Program-made: the position numbers and the translations under genes
Assembly (NCBI RefSeq): GCF_009720525.1
Contig: NZ_CP043930.1
Coordinates: forward strand, 7,266,001 to 7,330,000
DNA from: Gimesia benthica
Lineage (GTDB): Bacteria; Planctomycetota; Planctomycetia; Planctomycetales; Planctomycetaceae
DNA length: 64,000 nt
Reading direction: 5' to 3'
In this document: positions 1-8,223 of the stretch, in pieces
How positions within the stretch are numbered: position 1 is the stretch's first letter
How the letters are laid out: each line of letters starts with the position of its first letter
The notes under the pieces: generated by a model
The model's database searches: none
What the model was told of the DNA's origin: nothing
The model's input: only the letters and a program-made list of their open reading frames with translations

Positions 1-1017
1 GCGGATGTACGATCCGGATTCGACGACGTATTTCTGATACTGACCGTCAACGACTTCACCCATGCGTTTGACGAGCAGGCCGTCTTCGTCTTCGGAGAGC
101 AGGGGATCCCAGTCGCTGCCCCAGATGACTTTGAGACAGTTCCAGCCGGCACCGCGGAAGGCGGCTTCGAGTTCCTGGATGATCTTGCCGTTCCCGCGAA
201 CCGGTCCGTCCAGACGCTGCAGGTTACAGTTAATAACGAAGATCAGGTTGTCCAGATGCTCGCGGGAAGCGAGGGTAATCGCACCCAGTGTTTCGGGTTC
301 ATCGGTTTCCCCGTCACCAACGAAACACCAGACTTTCGACTGTGATGTATCCATAATGCCGCGGTTGTGCAGGTAACGCAGGAAGCGGGCATGGTAGATG
401 GACATGATCGGACCGAGGCCCATCGATACGGTGGGGAACTGCCAGAAATCAGGCATCAGCCAGGGGTGCGGATAGGAAGAGAGTCCACCACCGCGAGGGA
501 GTTCCTGACGGAACCGCTGCAGGTTTTCTTCGGTCAGTCGTCCTTCGACAAAGGCACGGGCATAGACGCCGGGTGAGGCGTGGCCCTGGAAGTAGACGAC
601 GTCTCCTGAATGGTCTGCTGTCCGTGAGTGGAAGAAGTGGTTGAACCCGATTTCCCAGAGTGTGGCTGCAGACGCGTAGGTGGAGATGTGACCGCCGATG
701 CCGTCATGATCTTTGTTGGCACGAACGACCATCGCCATCGCATTCCAGCGGATGATACTTTTAATCCGCCGCTCGATTTCCCGATTGCCGGGGAAGAGAG
801 GCTGTTCATCCTGAGGAATGGTGTTGATGTAAGGAGTATTGGCAGTGAAAGGCATCGTCACGCCCTGACGATAAGCACGTTCCTGGAGAGTAGCCAGAAC
901 GTGTTGTACGCGTTCCTTTCCATAGCGGATGATGAGATCATCCAGTGACTCAAACCATTCTTCCAGTTCTGCCGGATCGACTCCAGGCACTGCACCTGTA
1001 ACTGTCTGTTCTGCCAT
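1..1017 (-). CDS. aceE: Pyruvate dehydrogenase E1 component, N-terminal part (cut by window edge)
   Basis: This is the first 339 residues of a homodimeric pyruvate dehydrogenase E1 subunit, which decarboxylates pyruvate with thiamine diphosphate and passes the acetyl group to E2. The frame stays open to base 1, so the C-terminal part (full family length about 890 residues) lies outside the window. The N-terminus carries the typical RWNAMAMVVRANK stretch and a GGHISTYASAATLWEIG stretch. The thiamine diphosphate/Mg motif GDGETDEPETLG sits near residue 230, as in the enterobacterial enzyme. The start is the ATG at 1015-1017, which gives MAEQTVTG; no strong Shine-Dalgarno is visible. It is divergent from the sigma factor gene across a 650-base gap. 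The family assignment is firm. Confidence 0.95.
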   Translation of the reverse strand, partial: MAEQTVTGAVPGVDPAELEEWFESLDDLIIRYGKERVQHVLATLQERAYRQGVTMPFTANTPYINTIPQDEQPLFPGNREIERRIKSIIRWNAMAMVVRANKDHDGIGGHISTYASAATLWEIGFNHFFHSRTADHSGDVVYFQGHASPGVYARAFVEGRLTEENLQRFRQELPRGGGLSSYPHPWLMPDFWQFPTVSMGLGPIMSIYHARFLRYLHNRGIMDTSQSKVWCFVGDGETDEPETLGAITLASREHLDNLIFVINCNLQRLDGPVRGNGKIIQELEAAFRGAGWNCLKVIWGSDWDPLLSEDEDGLLVKRMGEVVDGQYQKYVVESGSYIR

Positions 1018-1684
1018 GAGATAAGGTTCTTTCAACCTGACTGAGTATATTCGTTCGTTGAGCGTAACTTCTCTCAGATCACTAACCAGTTCACGATCTG
1101 GAAGAAATCACGCAGCTGAGTAATAAAACAATTCTAGGAATGCACCGCTGTTAAGGGAACTAAACCGGGGCTTTTTTGAGGCCATCCCGCCGCAGATTCA
1201 GATTGGAATACATCGCGAAAGCGGTGACTGATCTCGTTAATCGAAATGTTAGCCGATTTCCCTTGGTTTTGCGAGTGATAGCAACCGGTCTAAACTCTTT
1301 AATAGACATAGCAAACGTCATATATAGCTGAGACGGCGCCGGAGACAGGCTTTTTGAAGGAAATGAGGCAGGTTTTTCGTGGGTTTTCAGGCGGGCCGGG
1401 AAGAGTTTCCCTGTTGATATGATCGGCTTTTGAGGTGAGAGGGCGTGAGTCTGACTGGAATTTCCCGTGGTGTTCCTCTGTGCTGGTGCGAATGTGTTCT
1501 CAGGCTGGAGATGAAGATCCATCGGTAATGGTCGCTGTGGAACGTCTGTATAAAAATTGTCCAATTTAAGCAATTTAGATTGTTAAAATTGTTTTATTGG
1601 ATCTGATTCTCTAAGATAGGACCCACAGGTTCTATTTTACAGAATCAATATGCCACAAATTTTCTCTCAGTGAGTCTCGGATAT
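1018..1684. other. Intergenic region between divergent aceE and sigma factor genes
   Basis: About 670 bases without a convincing gene. A 137-codon minus-strand frame at 1160-1573 has no recognisable domain, no good ribosome site and a composition rich in Thr, Pro and Lys, so I treat it as chance. The part nearest the sigma factor gene is AT-rich and holds the promoter candidate listed separately. The rest probably holds the aceE promoter, which I could not place. Confidence 0.5.
1589..1617 (+). promoter_or_regulatory. Candidate sigma-70 promoter for the sigma factor gene
   Basis: A TTGTTT box at 1589-1594 and a TAAGAT box at 1612-1617 are separated by 17 bases. They lie in an AT-rich stretch about 70 bases before the start codon of the downstream sigma factor. 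The match to the vegetative consensus is moderate. Confidence 0.4.
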
Positions 1685-2737
1685 ATGTCATACGAACCAA
1701 GTTATCCCGCATCAGAATTGGACTCCTTTTCCGATCTGGGCGAACGTGCCATGCACCTGGATCATTCACAGTCCTGCCAGTGCGAACTGCTGGCGGTCAA
1801 AAAGGCGGCACGGATGCGAAAAGTCTGTGTGACACGCGAATTACAGGCTCGCGCGGAGCGTCTGTGTTCGAAAGAAATCGAATACGTTCACAGCGAACGC
1901 TTCGATCAGCCCGACGCCATGGATCAGGTACTGATCCCGTTGCAGCAACTCTGCGCGGAGCTCAAGCCGGATACCGAGGATGACCTGACCAGCGATGCGG
2001 GTCTGCTGCAGACGCGTCTGTATGCGGTTCCCCTGTTGAGCAAAGAGCAGGAAATCATTCTCTTCCGCGGGATGAATTATCTGAAGTATCGCGCGGCGAT
2101 GCTGCAGAAGCAGGTTGATCTCAAGGCACCCTGCGTCGGTGCACTGGACCGGATCGAGCAGAAACTGAAAGATGCGAACAGCCTGCGGGACTACATTATC
2201 CAGGCGAATTTGAGACTGGTGGTCTCGATTGCCAAAAATCTGACCGACCGGGCGAATTCCTTCGAAGATATTGTCAGCGACGGCTACATGCCGTTGATTC
2301 GGGCAGTGGAGATTTTCGATATCGATCGCGGTAACCGGTTCAGTACTTACGGAACCTGGGCAGTGCGTAATTATCTGTTTCGCACTACGAAAAAGGGGCG
2401 TAAGTACCGTAAGAACTTTGTCAACGGTGCCGAAACCCTCGCGTTGGGCCTCAGTGATATCCGTTCGACAATGCGCTCGCAGGAAACCTATCATCGGTCG
2501 ATTGAACAGGTCCTCGAACATGTACTGTGTTCCCTGGGCCAGCGCGAGCAGCAGATTCTCAAACGACGTTTTGGACTGCCGCCGGCTGAAGTGCCGGAAA
2601 AGTTCCGTGAAATTGCGGAAGACTTTGGCGTGAGTACCGAACGGGTGCGTCAGTTGACCATCCGCTCGCTGCAGCGGATGCGGGACGTGATTGAGGAGCA
2701 GAGTCTGGAAATACCGGATATTTCCGAAATCCTTTGA
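1685..2737 (+). CDS. Sigma-70 family RNA polymerase sigma factor (RpoD/SigA-like)
   Basis: A promoter-recognition subunit of RNA polymerase. Region 1.2-like sequence (LLSKEQEIILFRGMNYLKY) lies around residue 120. Region 2 follows with NLRLVVSIAKNL, then SFEDIVSDG and FSTYGTWAVRNYL. Region 4 near the C-terminus has LGQREQQILKRRFGL and the helix-turn-helix EIAEDFGVSTERVRQL. The region between 2 and 4 is short and there is no long acidic 1.1 domain, so it looks like a group 2 or alternative sigma rather than the main housekeeping one. The ATG at 1685 is preferred; an in-frame GTG at 1670 would add five residues. Neither start has a clear ribosome site. The family call is firm, the subgroup is inferred. 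Confidence 0.9.
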   Translation: MSYEPSYPASELDSFSDLGERAMHLDHSQSCQCELLAVKKAARMRKVCVTRELQARAERLCSKEIEYVHSERFDQPDAMDQVLIPLQQLCAELKPDTEDDLTSDAGLLQTRLYAVPLLSKEQEIILFRGMNYLKYRAAMLQKQVDLKAPCVGALDRIEQKLKDANSLRDYIIQANLRLVVSIAKNLTDRANSFEDIVSDGYMPLIRAVEIFDIDRGNRFSTYGTWAVRNYLFRTTKKGRKYRKNFVNGAETLALGLSDIRSTMRSQETYHRSIEQVLEHVLCSLGQREQQILKRRFGLPPAEVPEKFREIAEDFGVSTERVRQLTIRSLQRMRDVIEEQSLEIPDISEIL

Positions 2738-2851
2738 GTTCCCTGCCAAGAAATCGGTTCTGCATAATTGGTATCATCTCTCCGCTGTGGTATAAGGTAC
2801 GCGGCCAGCAGGCCTGCTTTGACCTGAAAATTTTACCATAGTTGAAAGATC

Positions 2852-3838
2852 ATGAGTTCCGATAACCCCACCCCGTCCGAATCCGATTCCCCCACAGACG
2901 ACAGCCACCTGATTCGTTTGCAGAAATATCTGGCAGCGACCGGTCTGGGGTCCCGTCGTCATTGTGAAGAATACATCGAAACCGGACGCGTGACCGTCGA
3001 CGGGGAGATCGTGACCGAACTGGGCGCCCGCATCGATCCCGAAACGCAGGTCATCACCGTGGATGGCGAGCGGGCCCGCATGGAACCCCGTCGATATTTT
3101 CTGTTGAACAAACCGTCCGGTTTTCTCTGTACGAACCAGGATCCGGCGGGAAGGCGACGGGTGATTGACCTGTTTCCCGGCGAAGGGCAGCGGCTGTTTA
3201 CCGTCGGTCGGCTGGATGAAAACAGTGAAGGTCTGCTGCTGGTGACCAATGACGGTGCGATGGCTCAGCGTCTTGCACATCCACGTTATCGCGTCGCACG
3301 AACCTATCATGTGCAGGTCGCCGGTCATCCGACTCGGGAAAAGCTGGACGAACTGCGAAAAGGGGTGCGGTTCAAAGAAGGTGTCTTCCGCGTTTCCGGT
3401 TTAAAACCGTTGAAAAAGCAGGGGAAAAGTACCTTTCTGGAAATGACGCTGCACGAAGGACAGAACCGTGAGATCCGGCGAATGATGGCCCGCATCGGCC
3501 ATAAAGTCATGCAGCTGATTCGCGTCCGCTTTGGTCCGCTGAACCTGGGAAAACTCAAATCGGGCGAATACCGACGGCTGTCGGATACCGAACTTAAAAA
3601 ACTGCGGGAGATGCTGAATGAGCAGCATTCCCCCGATCTCCGCAAGCGTAAAAGCAAGAAGAAAGCGGCTCCCAGTCGCGGAAAACCGGCCCGGCGTGGT
3701 GCGGGAAAAAATATTTCAGACAAAGAGACAGGTGGAAAAAAACGGTCTGTCGGCAATAAAGGAAAACGAGGGGCCTCTGCGGTTCCGAAGAAACCCGCTC
3801 AGAAGAAGTCCACAGGACGTCGCATTATCGGCGATTAA
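2852..3838 (+). CDS. Pseudouridine synthase, RsuA/RluB family
   Basis: This enzyme isomerises uridine to pseudouridine in ribosomal RNA. Residues 20-75 form an S4 RNA-binding domain (LQKYLAATGLGSRRHCEEYI, then VTVDGEIV). The catalytic domain follows, with the signature VGRLDENSEGLLLVTND near residues 115-130, where the Asp of GRLD is the catalytic residue. EGQNREIRRM and GHKVMQLIRVRFG match the RluB/RsuA C-terminal core. A Lys/Arg-rich tail of about 80 residues (from about 250) is an extra extension that probably binds RNA. The start ATG follows a weak GAAAG site. Whether the target is 23S (RluB) or 16S (RsuA) rRNA cannot be decided here, though the overall form is closer to RluB. Confidence 0.92.
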   Translation: MSSDNPTPSESDSPTDDSHLIRLQKYLAATGLGSRRHCEEYIETGRVTVDGEIVTELGARIDPETQVITVDGERARMEPRRYFLLNKPSGFLCTNQDPAGRRRVIDLFPGEGQRLFTVGRLDENSEGLLLVTNDGAMAQRLAHPRYRVARTYHVQVAGHPTREKLDELRKGVRFKEGVFRVSGLKPLKKQGKSTFLEMTLHEGQNREIRRMMARIGHKVMQLIRVRFGPLNLGKLKSGEYRRLSDTELKKLREMLNEQHSPDLRKRKSKKKAAPSRGKPARRGAGKNISDKETGGKKRSVGNKGKRGASAVPKKPAQKKSTGRRIIGD

Positions 3839-3876
3839 CGAGCGGGAACCACTGAGCGCCGGCAAGGAAAGCAAAC

Positions 3877-4749
3877 ATGACAGAGACTCACGCATTCAGC
3901 GATTGTGCAACCCCCCAGTATTTGGCAGCAACAGTCACCGAACAGGTCCAGATGGCAAAGGATACCTGGCGGCTGCGAATTCACTGTCCCGAAATCGCGC
4001 GGGTGATTCTGCCTGGCCAGTTCTTCATGGTCCGCGAGCCGGGCGTAAACGATCCGCTGCTGGGGCGTCCCTTCGCACTCTACGATACCTGCCTGGACGA
4101 AGCGGGACAGCCGATCGGGCTGGACTTTGGTTACGTGGTGGTCGGAAAACTGACCTCCCGCATGACGCACTGGCAACCCGGTGATCAGGTCGAAATCTGG
4201 GGACCGCTGGGGAATGGCTTCCCGCAGCCCGGTCCCGGTTCGCTGGTCATGGTGGCGGGCGGGATCGGACAGACGCCGTTTCTGGCGACCGCCCGGGAAG
4301 CACTGGGGCAACGTACTTATGGTGAGCCGGTGCGGAAACTGGAAGCGTTTCCCGAGCGAGTGAGCCTGCTGTACGGGGCTCGTTCGGAAGCATACCTGGC
4401 AGGGCTGGATGATTTTCGCCTCGATGGGCTGGAAGTCGAAGTAGCTACCGATGATGGCTCGTTTGGACATGCCGGCTATGTCACCGAACTGCTCAAGCAG
4501 CGGATTGAAAGCGATGCACCTCCCGAGACCATCTTCTGTTGTGGTCCGGAACCGATGATGGAAGCGGTCAGTAAGCTCGCCCAGGAAGCAGGGATTTCCT
4601 GCTGGCTGTCACTGGAGACACCGATGGCCTGTGGCTTTGGCGCCTGTTTCAGTTGTGTCGCGAAAGTCCGCGTCGGTGCTGACGACTGGGACTATCGGCG
4701 AACCTGCGTAGAAGGGCCCGTGTTTAACGCCGAACAGCTGATATTTTAG
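3877..4749 (+). CDS. pyrK: Dihydroorotate dehydrogenase electron transfer subunit PyrK-like
   Basis: An FAD and [2Fe-2S] flavoprotein of the ferredoxin-reductase superfamily. In the family it passes electrons from dihydroorotate dehydrogenase B (PyrD) to NAD+ during pyrimidine synthesis. The FAD-binding barrel has LGRPFALYD around residue 65. The NAD-binding part contains MVAGGIGQTPFLATARE and FCCGPEPMMEAV. The C-terminal iron-sulfur loop has Cys ligands in a C-x4-C-x2-C arrangement (ACGFGACFSC) with a fourth Cys in RRTCVEGP. It lies 38 bases after the pseudouridine synthase and may be co-transcribed; AAGGAAA precedes the start. No pyrD is visible in the window, so partnership with PyrD is inferred. 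Other DHOD-B-type reductases share this fold. Confidence 0.88.
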   Translation: MTETHAFSDCATPQYLAATVTEQVQMAKDTWRLRIHCPEIARVILPGQFFMVREPGVNDPLLGRPFALYDTCLDEAGQPIGLDFGYVVVGKLTSRMTHWQPGDQVEIWGPLGNGFPQPGPGSLVMVAGGIGQTPFLATAREALGQRTYGEPVRKLEAFPERVSLLYGARSEAYLAGLDDFRLDGLEVEVATDDGSFGHAGYVTELLKQRIESDAPPETIFCCGPEPMMEAVSKLAQEAGISCWLSLETPMACGFGACFSCVAKVRVGADDWDYRRTCVEGPVFNAEQLIF

Positions 4750-4769
4750 ACGCGGAACGCGACCTCGTA

Positions 4770-4799
4770 TTGACAGTTTTGAACGGAAAACCCTATAGT
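4770..4799 (+). promoter_or_regulatory. Strong candidate sigma-70 promoter
   Basis: TTGACA at 4770-4775 and TATAGT at 4794-4799 are separated by 18 bases, close to the vegetative consensus. It sits just after the pyrK stop and about 24 bases before the next start codon, implying separate, short-leader transcription of the pseudo-receiver gene. Confidence 0.65.
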
Positions 4800-4822
4800 T
4801 CAGGCTGATTTCAGGTCGGGAC

Positions 4823-5842
4823 ATGAACGTGCAGGATGATGAACACAACCAGACAGGGGCAGCGGCTTTCGCGGATTTCGCAGAAAGACAGTCTCGGTCT
4901 CCGCAGTCAGACCGACTTTCGCCGACAGATGACTCTCAAGCCTCCTCTGAGCAAAATCATTCTTCCGTGATTCCGCCCCGCTTTCGTTTGCTGTTTGTGA
5001 GCAATCAGCGCCCCGAGTGGGTAGGCTTTGCTTTACGGCTGGATGCTATCGGCTGTGAAGAGCCCCGTCTGGAGTGGGCCTCGAATGCCGAAGAGATGCT
5101 CAAACTGCTGAGCAATCACAGCTACGATTGTCTGTTGATTCAGGCCGACGTTGAGGGACGTCATAACTGCGGCGAACTGCTGCAGGCGATTCGCGTCAGT
5201 GGTTGTGATGAACCGATCGTCCTGGTTTCACCCGTTCCCGATGATCGACTGGCACTGGCTGCCTGTGAATTCCAGGCGGAACTGCTGGTTTCCCCCGCCG
5301 GCTGGGACTCACCCGCATTATTGGATTATGTGCAACGGGCATTGTGGGTACAGCAACTGCAGGAAGACCATCATCGCCTGCAGGTCGAGAATCATCGTCG
5401 CCTGGTCCGCGAACGGGATGAAGCCGAGCGGTTGCTGAATCAGCAGCGCTCGATGGTCGAGCAGCTGCAGACGCTGGTCTACCCGGGAGAATTCGAACCG
5501 TCTGCTGGAGAAGCACCGGCTGAACAGAGTGTTCCCGAAGTGTCCATGTCGGATGCACAGATTCCTGCTGACATTCCAGAATACTATCATGAGCTGCTGC
5601 GAACCTATGTGATCATGGGCTCCGGGAGTCTGAAGGATGAGATTATCCAGATTGCGGAACTGCTGGCAGCGGCCCGATTGACCTCGCGTCAGGTACTGGA
5701 GTTCCATCTGGAGTGTGTGGAGACGATTGTCCGGGGGCTGGGGAACCGAAGTTCACGGCATGTCATGTCGCGTGCGGACCTGCTGGCACTGGAGATGATG
5801 GTCCACCTGGGTGAGTGTTACCAGAAGAGATTGTCTGAGTAG
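4823..5842 (+). CDS. Protein with degenerate response-regulator receiver domain and unknown C-terminal domain
   Basis: Residues 1-50 are polar and probably disordered. Residues 52-175 look like a CheY-type receiver fold: strand RLLFVSNQ, then YDCLLIQADVEG, then EPIVLVSP and AELLVSPAG. The residues needed for phosphotransfer are missing. The acidic pair after the first strand is SNQ, the phospho-acceptor Asp position is Gln (LLIQAD), and the usual Lys-Pro is Ser-Pro. A coiled-coil follows at about 175-220. A helical C-terminal domain of about 100 residues (PEYYHELLRTYVIMGSGSLKDEI) is one I do not recognise. It is most likely a scaffold or adaptor in a signalling pathway that works without phosphorylation. 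It has its own promoter. Confidence 0.75.
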   Translation: MNVQDDEHNQTGAAAFADFAERQSRSPQSDRLSPTDDSQASSEQNHSSVIPPRFRLLFVSNQRPEWVGFALRLDAIGCEEPRLEWASNAEEMLKLLSNHSYDCLLIQADVEGRHNCGELLQAIRVSGCDEPIVLVSPVPDDRLALAACEFQAELLVSPAGWDSPALLDYVQRALWVQQLQEDHHRLQVENHRRLVRERDEAERLLNQQRSMVEQLQTLVYPGEFEPSAGEAPAEQSVPEVSMSDAQIPADIPEYYHELLRTYVIMGSGSLKDEIIQIAELLAAARLTSRQVLEFHLECVETIVRGLGNRSSRHVMSRADLLALEMMVHLGECYQKRLSE

Positions 5843-6115
5843 TATAAGTTACGTGATTGTAACAGCTTATACCCTCCCACGCATATTTGAGCTTCCCGGA
5901 GAAAAACTACTGTCAATCGTATCTCCGAGTACCTATAATAATTGACAATATGCTGCCCTCCACGTTCAGTTTATTTGATATATCGAACAGACGGTACGAG
6001 CCTGAAGAAAACCTGACAGGAATTGACAGATCGCTGCGGCTGACAACGAGGCGCTCACGGACGGTATTCAGCGATGCTCCTGTCTAATCCAGGTTTCTAC
6101 CGGGGAACTTTGAGG
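5843..6115. other. Intergenic leader upstream of membrane kinase
   Basis: About 270 bases with no gene I trust. An imperfect hairpin at 5842-5872 (GTATAAG pairing with CTTATAC, plus an inner TTAC/GTAA) lies right at the upstream stop codon but lacks a T run. A TATAAT-like box occurs near 5932 without a clear -35 partner. Confidence 0.4.
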
Positions 6116-7822
6116 ATGAGTTCAAAACCAACACCCCATTCTGCTGCTAATACAAAATCGATGCCTACTCTGATTTCCAAGGAGATCAGAAAAGATGCCG
6201 GCAAATTCTGTCCGCATGCCGGGGTCGTCTCTCGCGGTTCAGGCAGTATGTTTCAGGAGCAGGGACGAACGTTGCTGCTCCAGCGTCTGCGAATGGCATC
6301 CCTGCTGTTAGGGCTGGGGGCAACTGCGTTTCTGATCCGCGGTTTCTGGCTGGGTGAGTACAAGAACCCCCACGACAGTCAGATGCTGCTGCTGGATGGC
6401 GTTCTGGCGGTGATTCTTTTCTCCGTCTCCGCCTTTCTGTGGTGGAAGCCCTGCCTCTGTAAATACCGCCTGCGGATCTGCGAAGCGATCACTTTCGGTG
6501 CACCTGCCTGTTTTTTCATCTGGTGGCACTTCAGTGAGCTCTGTGCCTGCGATCCGGTTTTACTGGGCAAAGTCGCTTTTGAATTTCCCCTGAGAACCGC
6601 ATTCCCCTGGGTGATATTAATCTTCACTTACGGGATCTTTATACCGAATTCGCTGAAGGGTGTGATCTCGGTGGTGAGCCTGATGGTCATCAGCCCGATT
6701 GTGGGCGCGATCATGACCGGAATGCAGGTGCCCCAGGTGTCAGAAGTACTGTATAGCGGCGGTTTGTCGGAGATAATCATCCTGCTGCTGATTGCCGGGA
6801 GCACTGCCGTCTATGGTTCGCATCGGGTTGACAGTTTGAGGCGTGAAGCCTTCGACTTGAAAAGCGTGGGGATGTACACGCTCCGCAAGCAGATCGGCAG
6901 TGGCGGGATGGGCGAAGTCTATCTGGCCGAGCATCGGTTGCTGAAGCGTCCCTGTGCGATCAAGCTGATCCGGCGGGACAAGGTCGATGATGAAAATGTC
7001 CTGCTGCGGTTTGAAAGCGAAGTGCAGGCGACTGCTGGCCTGACGCACCCGAATACAATTGAGATCTACGATTACGGGCATACCGAAGAGGGGACATTCT
7101 ATTATGCAATGGAATTCCTGCCCGGACTGAACCTGCAGGAAATCGTGGAGCGGTTTGGACCTCTGCCCCAGGAGCGGGTTGTGTATCTGCTCAGACAGGT
7201 CTGTTCTGCCCTGGCGGAAGCACACCAGAAGGGACTGATTCACCGCGATATCAAGCCGGGGAACATTTTCTCAGCCGAGCGTGGCGGTCTGTTCGATGTG
7301 GCCAAACTGCTCGACTTTGGTCTGGTTAAGTATCATCGTACCGATGACGTTTCGCTGGAGTTAACCATGGAAGGGGCCGTGGTGGGATCTCCGCTGTATA
7401 CGAGTCCTGAAGTGGTCACTGGAGATGGCAGTCCCGGACCGCGGTCCGACATTTACTCACTGGGGGCGAGCGCTTATTACCTGCTGACCGGGAAACCGGT
7501 CTTTGAAGGGGATAACGCTTTGAAGGTGATGTTCGCCCATGCGAGCCAGGCCGTGAAACCGTTGCGGGAACTGAATCCGGAGGTCTCTCCTGAACTGGAA
7601 GAGATCATTATGAAATGCCTGGAGAAGAAGCCGGACGATCGTTACCAGAACTCTGCCGAACTGCTGGAGGCTCTGGAACAGCTACAGGTCAATAGCTGGA
7701 CCCAGGCCCAGGCATCCGAGTGGTGGTCTGAAGCCGAGCATATGGTACAGCATGTATCCGAAGATGACGAATTTGCGTCCGATTATCTGAAAGCCACGAC
7801 GGTACTCCCCGTTAATGTCTGA
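6116..7822 (+). CDS. Membrane-anchored Ser/Thr protein kinase (PknB/Hanks type)
   Basis: The first 60 residues are cytoplasmic and are followed by about six hydrophobic segments (residues 60-235), for example MASLLLGLGATAFLIRGFW and IIILLLIAGSTAVYG. The kinase domain starts near residue 251 with the glycine loop IGSGGMGEVY and the ATP-binding Lys in CAIKLIR. The catalytic loop HRDIKPGN is at 376-383, the DFG motif is in LLDFGLVK, and the activation segment ends in SPLYTSPEVV. All catalytic residues are present. N-terminal multi-pass membrane placement is unusual, since most bacterial kinases of this class carry a C-terminal helix. An earlier in-frame ATG at 6074 exists, but the ATG at 6116 is better spaced from GGGGAA/GAGG. 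Substrates are unknown. Confidence 0.92.
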   Translation: MSSKPTPHSAANTKSMPTLISKEIRKDAGKFCPHAGVVSRGSGSMFQEQGRTLLLQRLRMASLLLGLGATAFLIRGFWLGEYKNPHDSQMLLLDGVLAVILFSVSAFLWWKPCLCKYRLRICEAITFGAPACFFIWWHFSELCACDPVLLGKVAFEFPLRTAFPWVILIFTYGIFIPNSLKGVISVVSLMVISPIVGAIMTGMQVPQVSEVLYSGGLSEIIILLLIAGSTAVYGSHRVDSLRREAFDLKSVGMYTLRKQIGSGGMGEVYLAEHRLLKRPCAIKLIRRDKVDDENVLLRFESEVQATAGLTHPNTIEIYDYGHTEEGTFYYAMEFLPGLNLQEIVERFGPLPQERVVYLLRQVCSALAEAHQKGLIHRDIKPGNIFSAERGGLFDVAKLLDFGLVKYHRTDDVSLELTMEGAVVGSPLYTSPEVVTGDGSPGPRSDIYSLGASAYYLLTGKPVFEGDNALKVMFAHASQAVKPLRELNPEVSPELEEIIMKCLEKKPDDRYQNSAELLEALEQLQVNSWTQAQASEWWSEAEHMVQHVSEDDEFASDYLKATTVLPVNV

Positions 7823-7845
7823 TTGATACCTGGATCGCCAGCGTT

Positions 7846-8130
7846 CTAACTGCGGGACTTATGTTGCCAGTTGAGGCGATCGCGGGTCAAAAAGCCGTGC
7901 CGAAGGGCACAGTCGACGCAATACAGGTCGTGACCGTTGGTGACAACGATCTCGCCGTGCATCAGCAGGTGGAAATGATCCTCGCCCGGAAACTTGGAGA
8001 AGCAGTACTCCTTGGACGAGGATGTTTTCACGAAAATCGTGATGTTTTCCGCATCATTGATGGGCACATAGAGCCGCGCATCCTGCTCGGGAGCGGGCTG
8101 GTTCGAATTCGGATCCATTTCATTCGCCAT
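7846..8130 (-). CDS. Small conserved-looking protein with C-x-x-C motif
   Basis: A 94-residue protein I do not recognise. The first 18 residues are polar (NPNSNQP-like), followed by a likely beta-rich body with ARLYVPINDAENITIFV. The C-terminal half contains HGEIVVTNGHDLYCVDCALRHGF, where CVDC could bind a metal or be redox active. GGGAG lies about nine bases before the ATG, a good ribosome site, which favours this strand over the overlapping opposite frame. It is downstream of the Ldh-family gene in the same direction, but a strong hairpin separates them. Confidence 0.6.
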   Translation of the reverse strand: MANEMDPNSNQPAPEQDARLYVPINDAENITIFVKTSSSKEYCFSKFPGEDHFHLLMHGEIVVTNGHDLYCVDCALRHGFLTRDRLNWQHKSRS

Positions 8131-8168
8131 GGCTAAAGCTCCCGGTTTGTAGGCTGATTGAAATCAGA

Positions 8169-8204
8169 CAGCCTCGCGAACTGTCTGGTCAATTCGCGAG
8201 GCTG
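8169..8204 (-). terminator. Hairpin between Ldh-family gene and small protein
   Basis: A perfect 12-base-pair stem (8169-8180 with 8193-8204) encloses a 12-base loop, just after the stop of the minus-strand Ldh-family gene. The following minus-strand sequence is only mildly T-rich, so it may be a terminator or a 3' end stabiliser. Confidence 0.5.
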
Positions 8205-8223
8205 TTGTGTCATCGATGGCTGA

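Noticed and set aside
1160..1573. 137-codon open frame on the minus strand between aceE and the sigma factor gene
   Set aside because: No known motif, no ribosome site, unusual composition, and it spans a region expected to hold divergent promoters.
5887..6087. 66-codon frame upstream of the membrane kinase
   Set aside because: Starts at TTG without a ribosome site, overlaps the possible kinase start and has no recognisable features.
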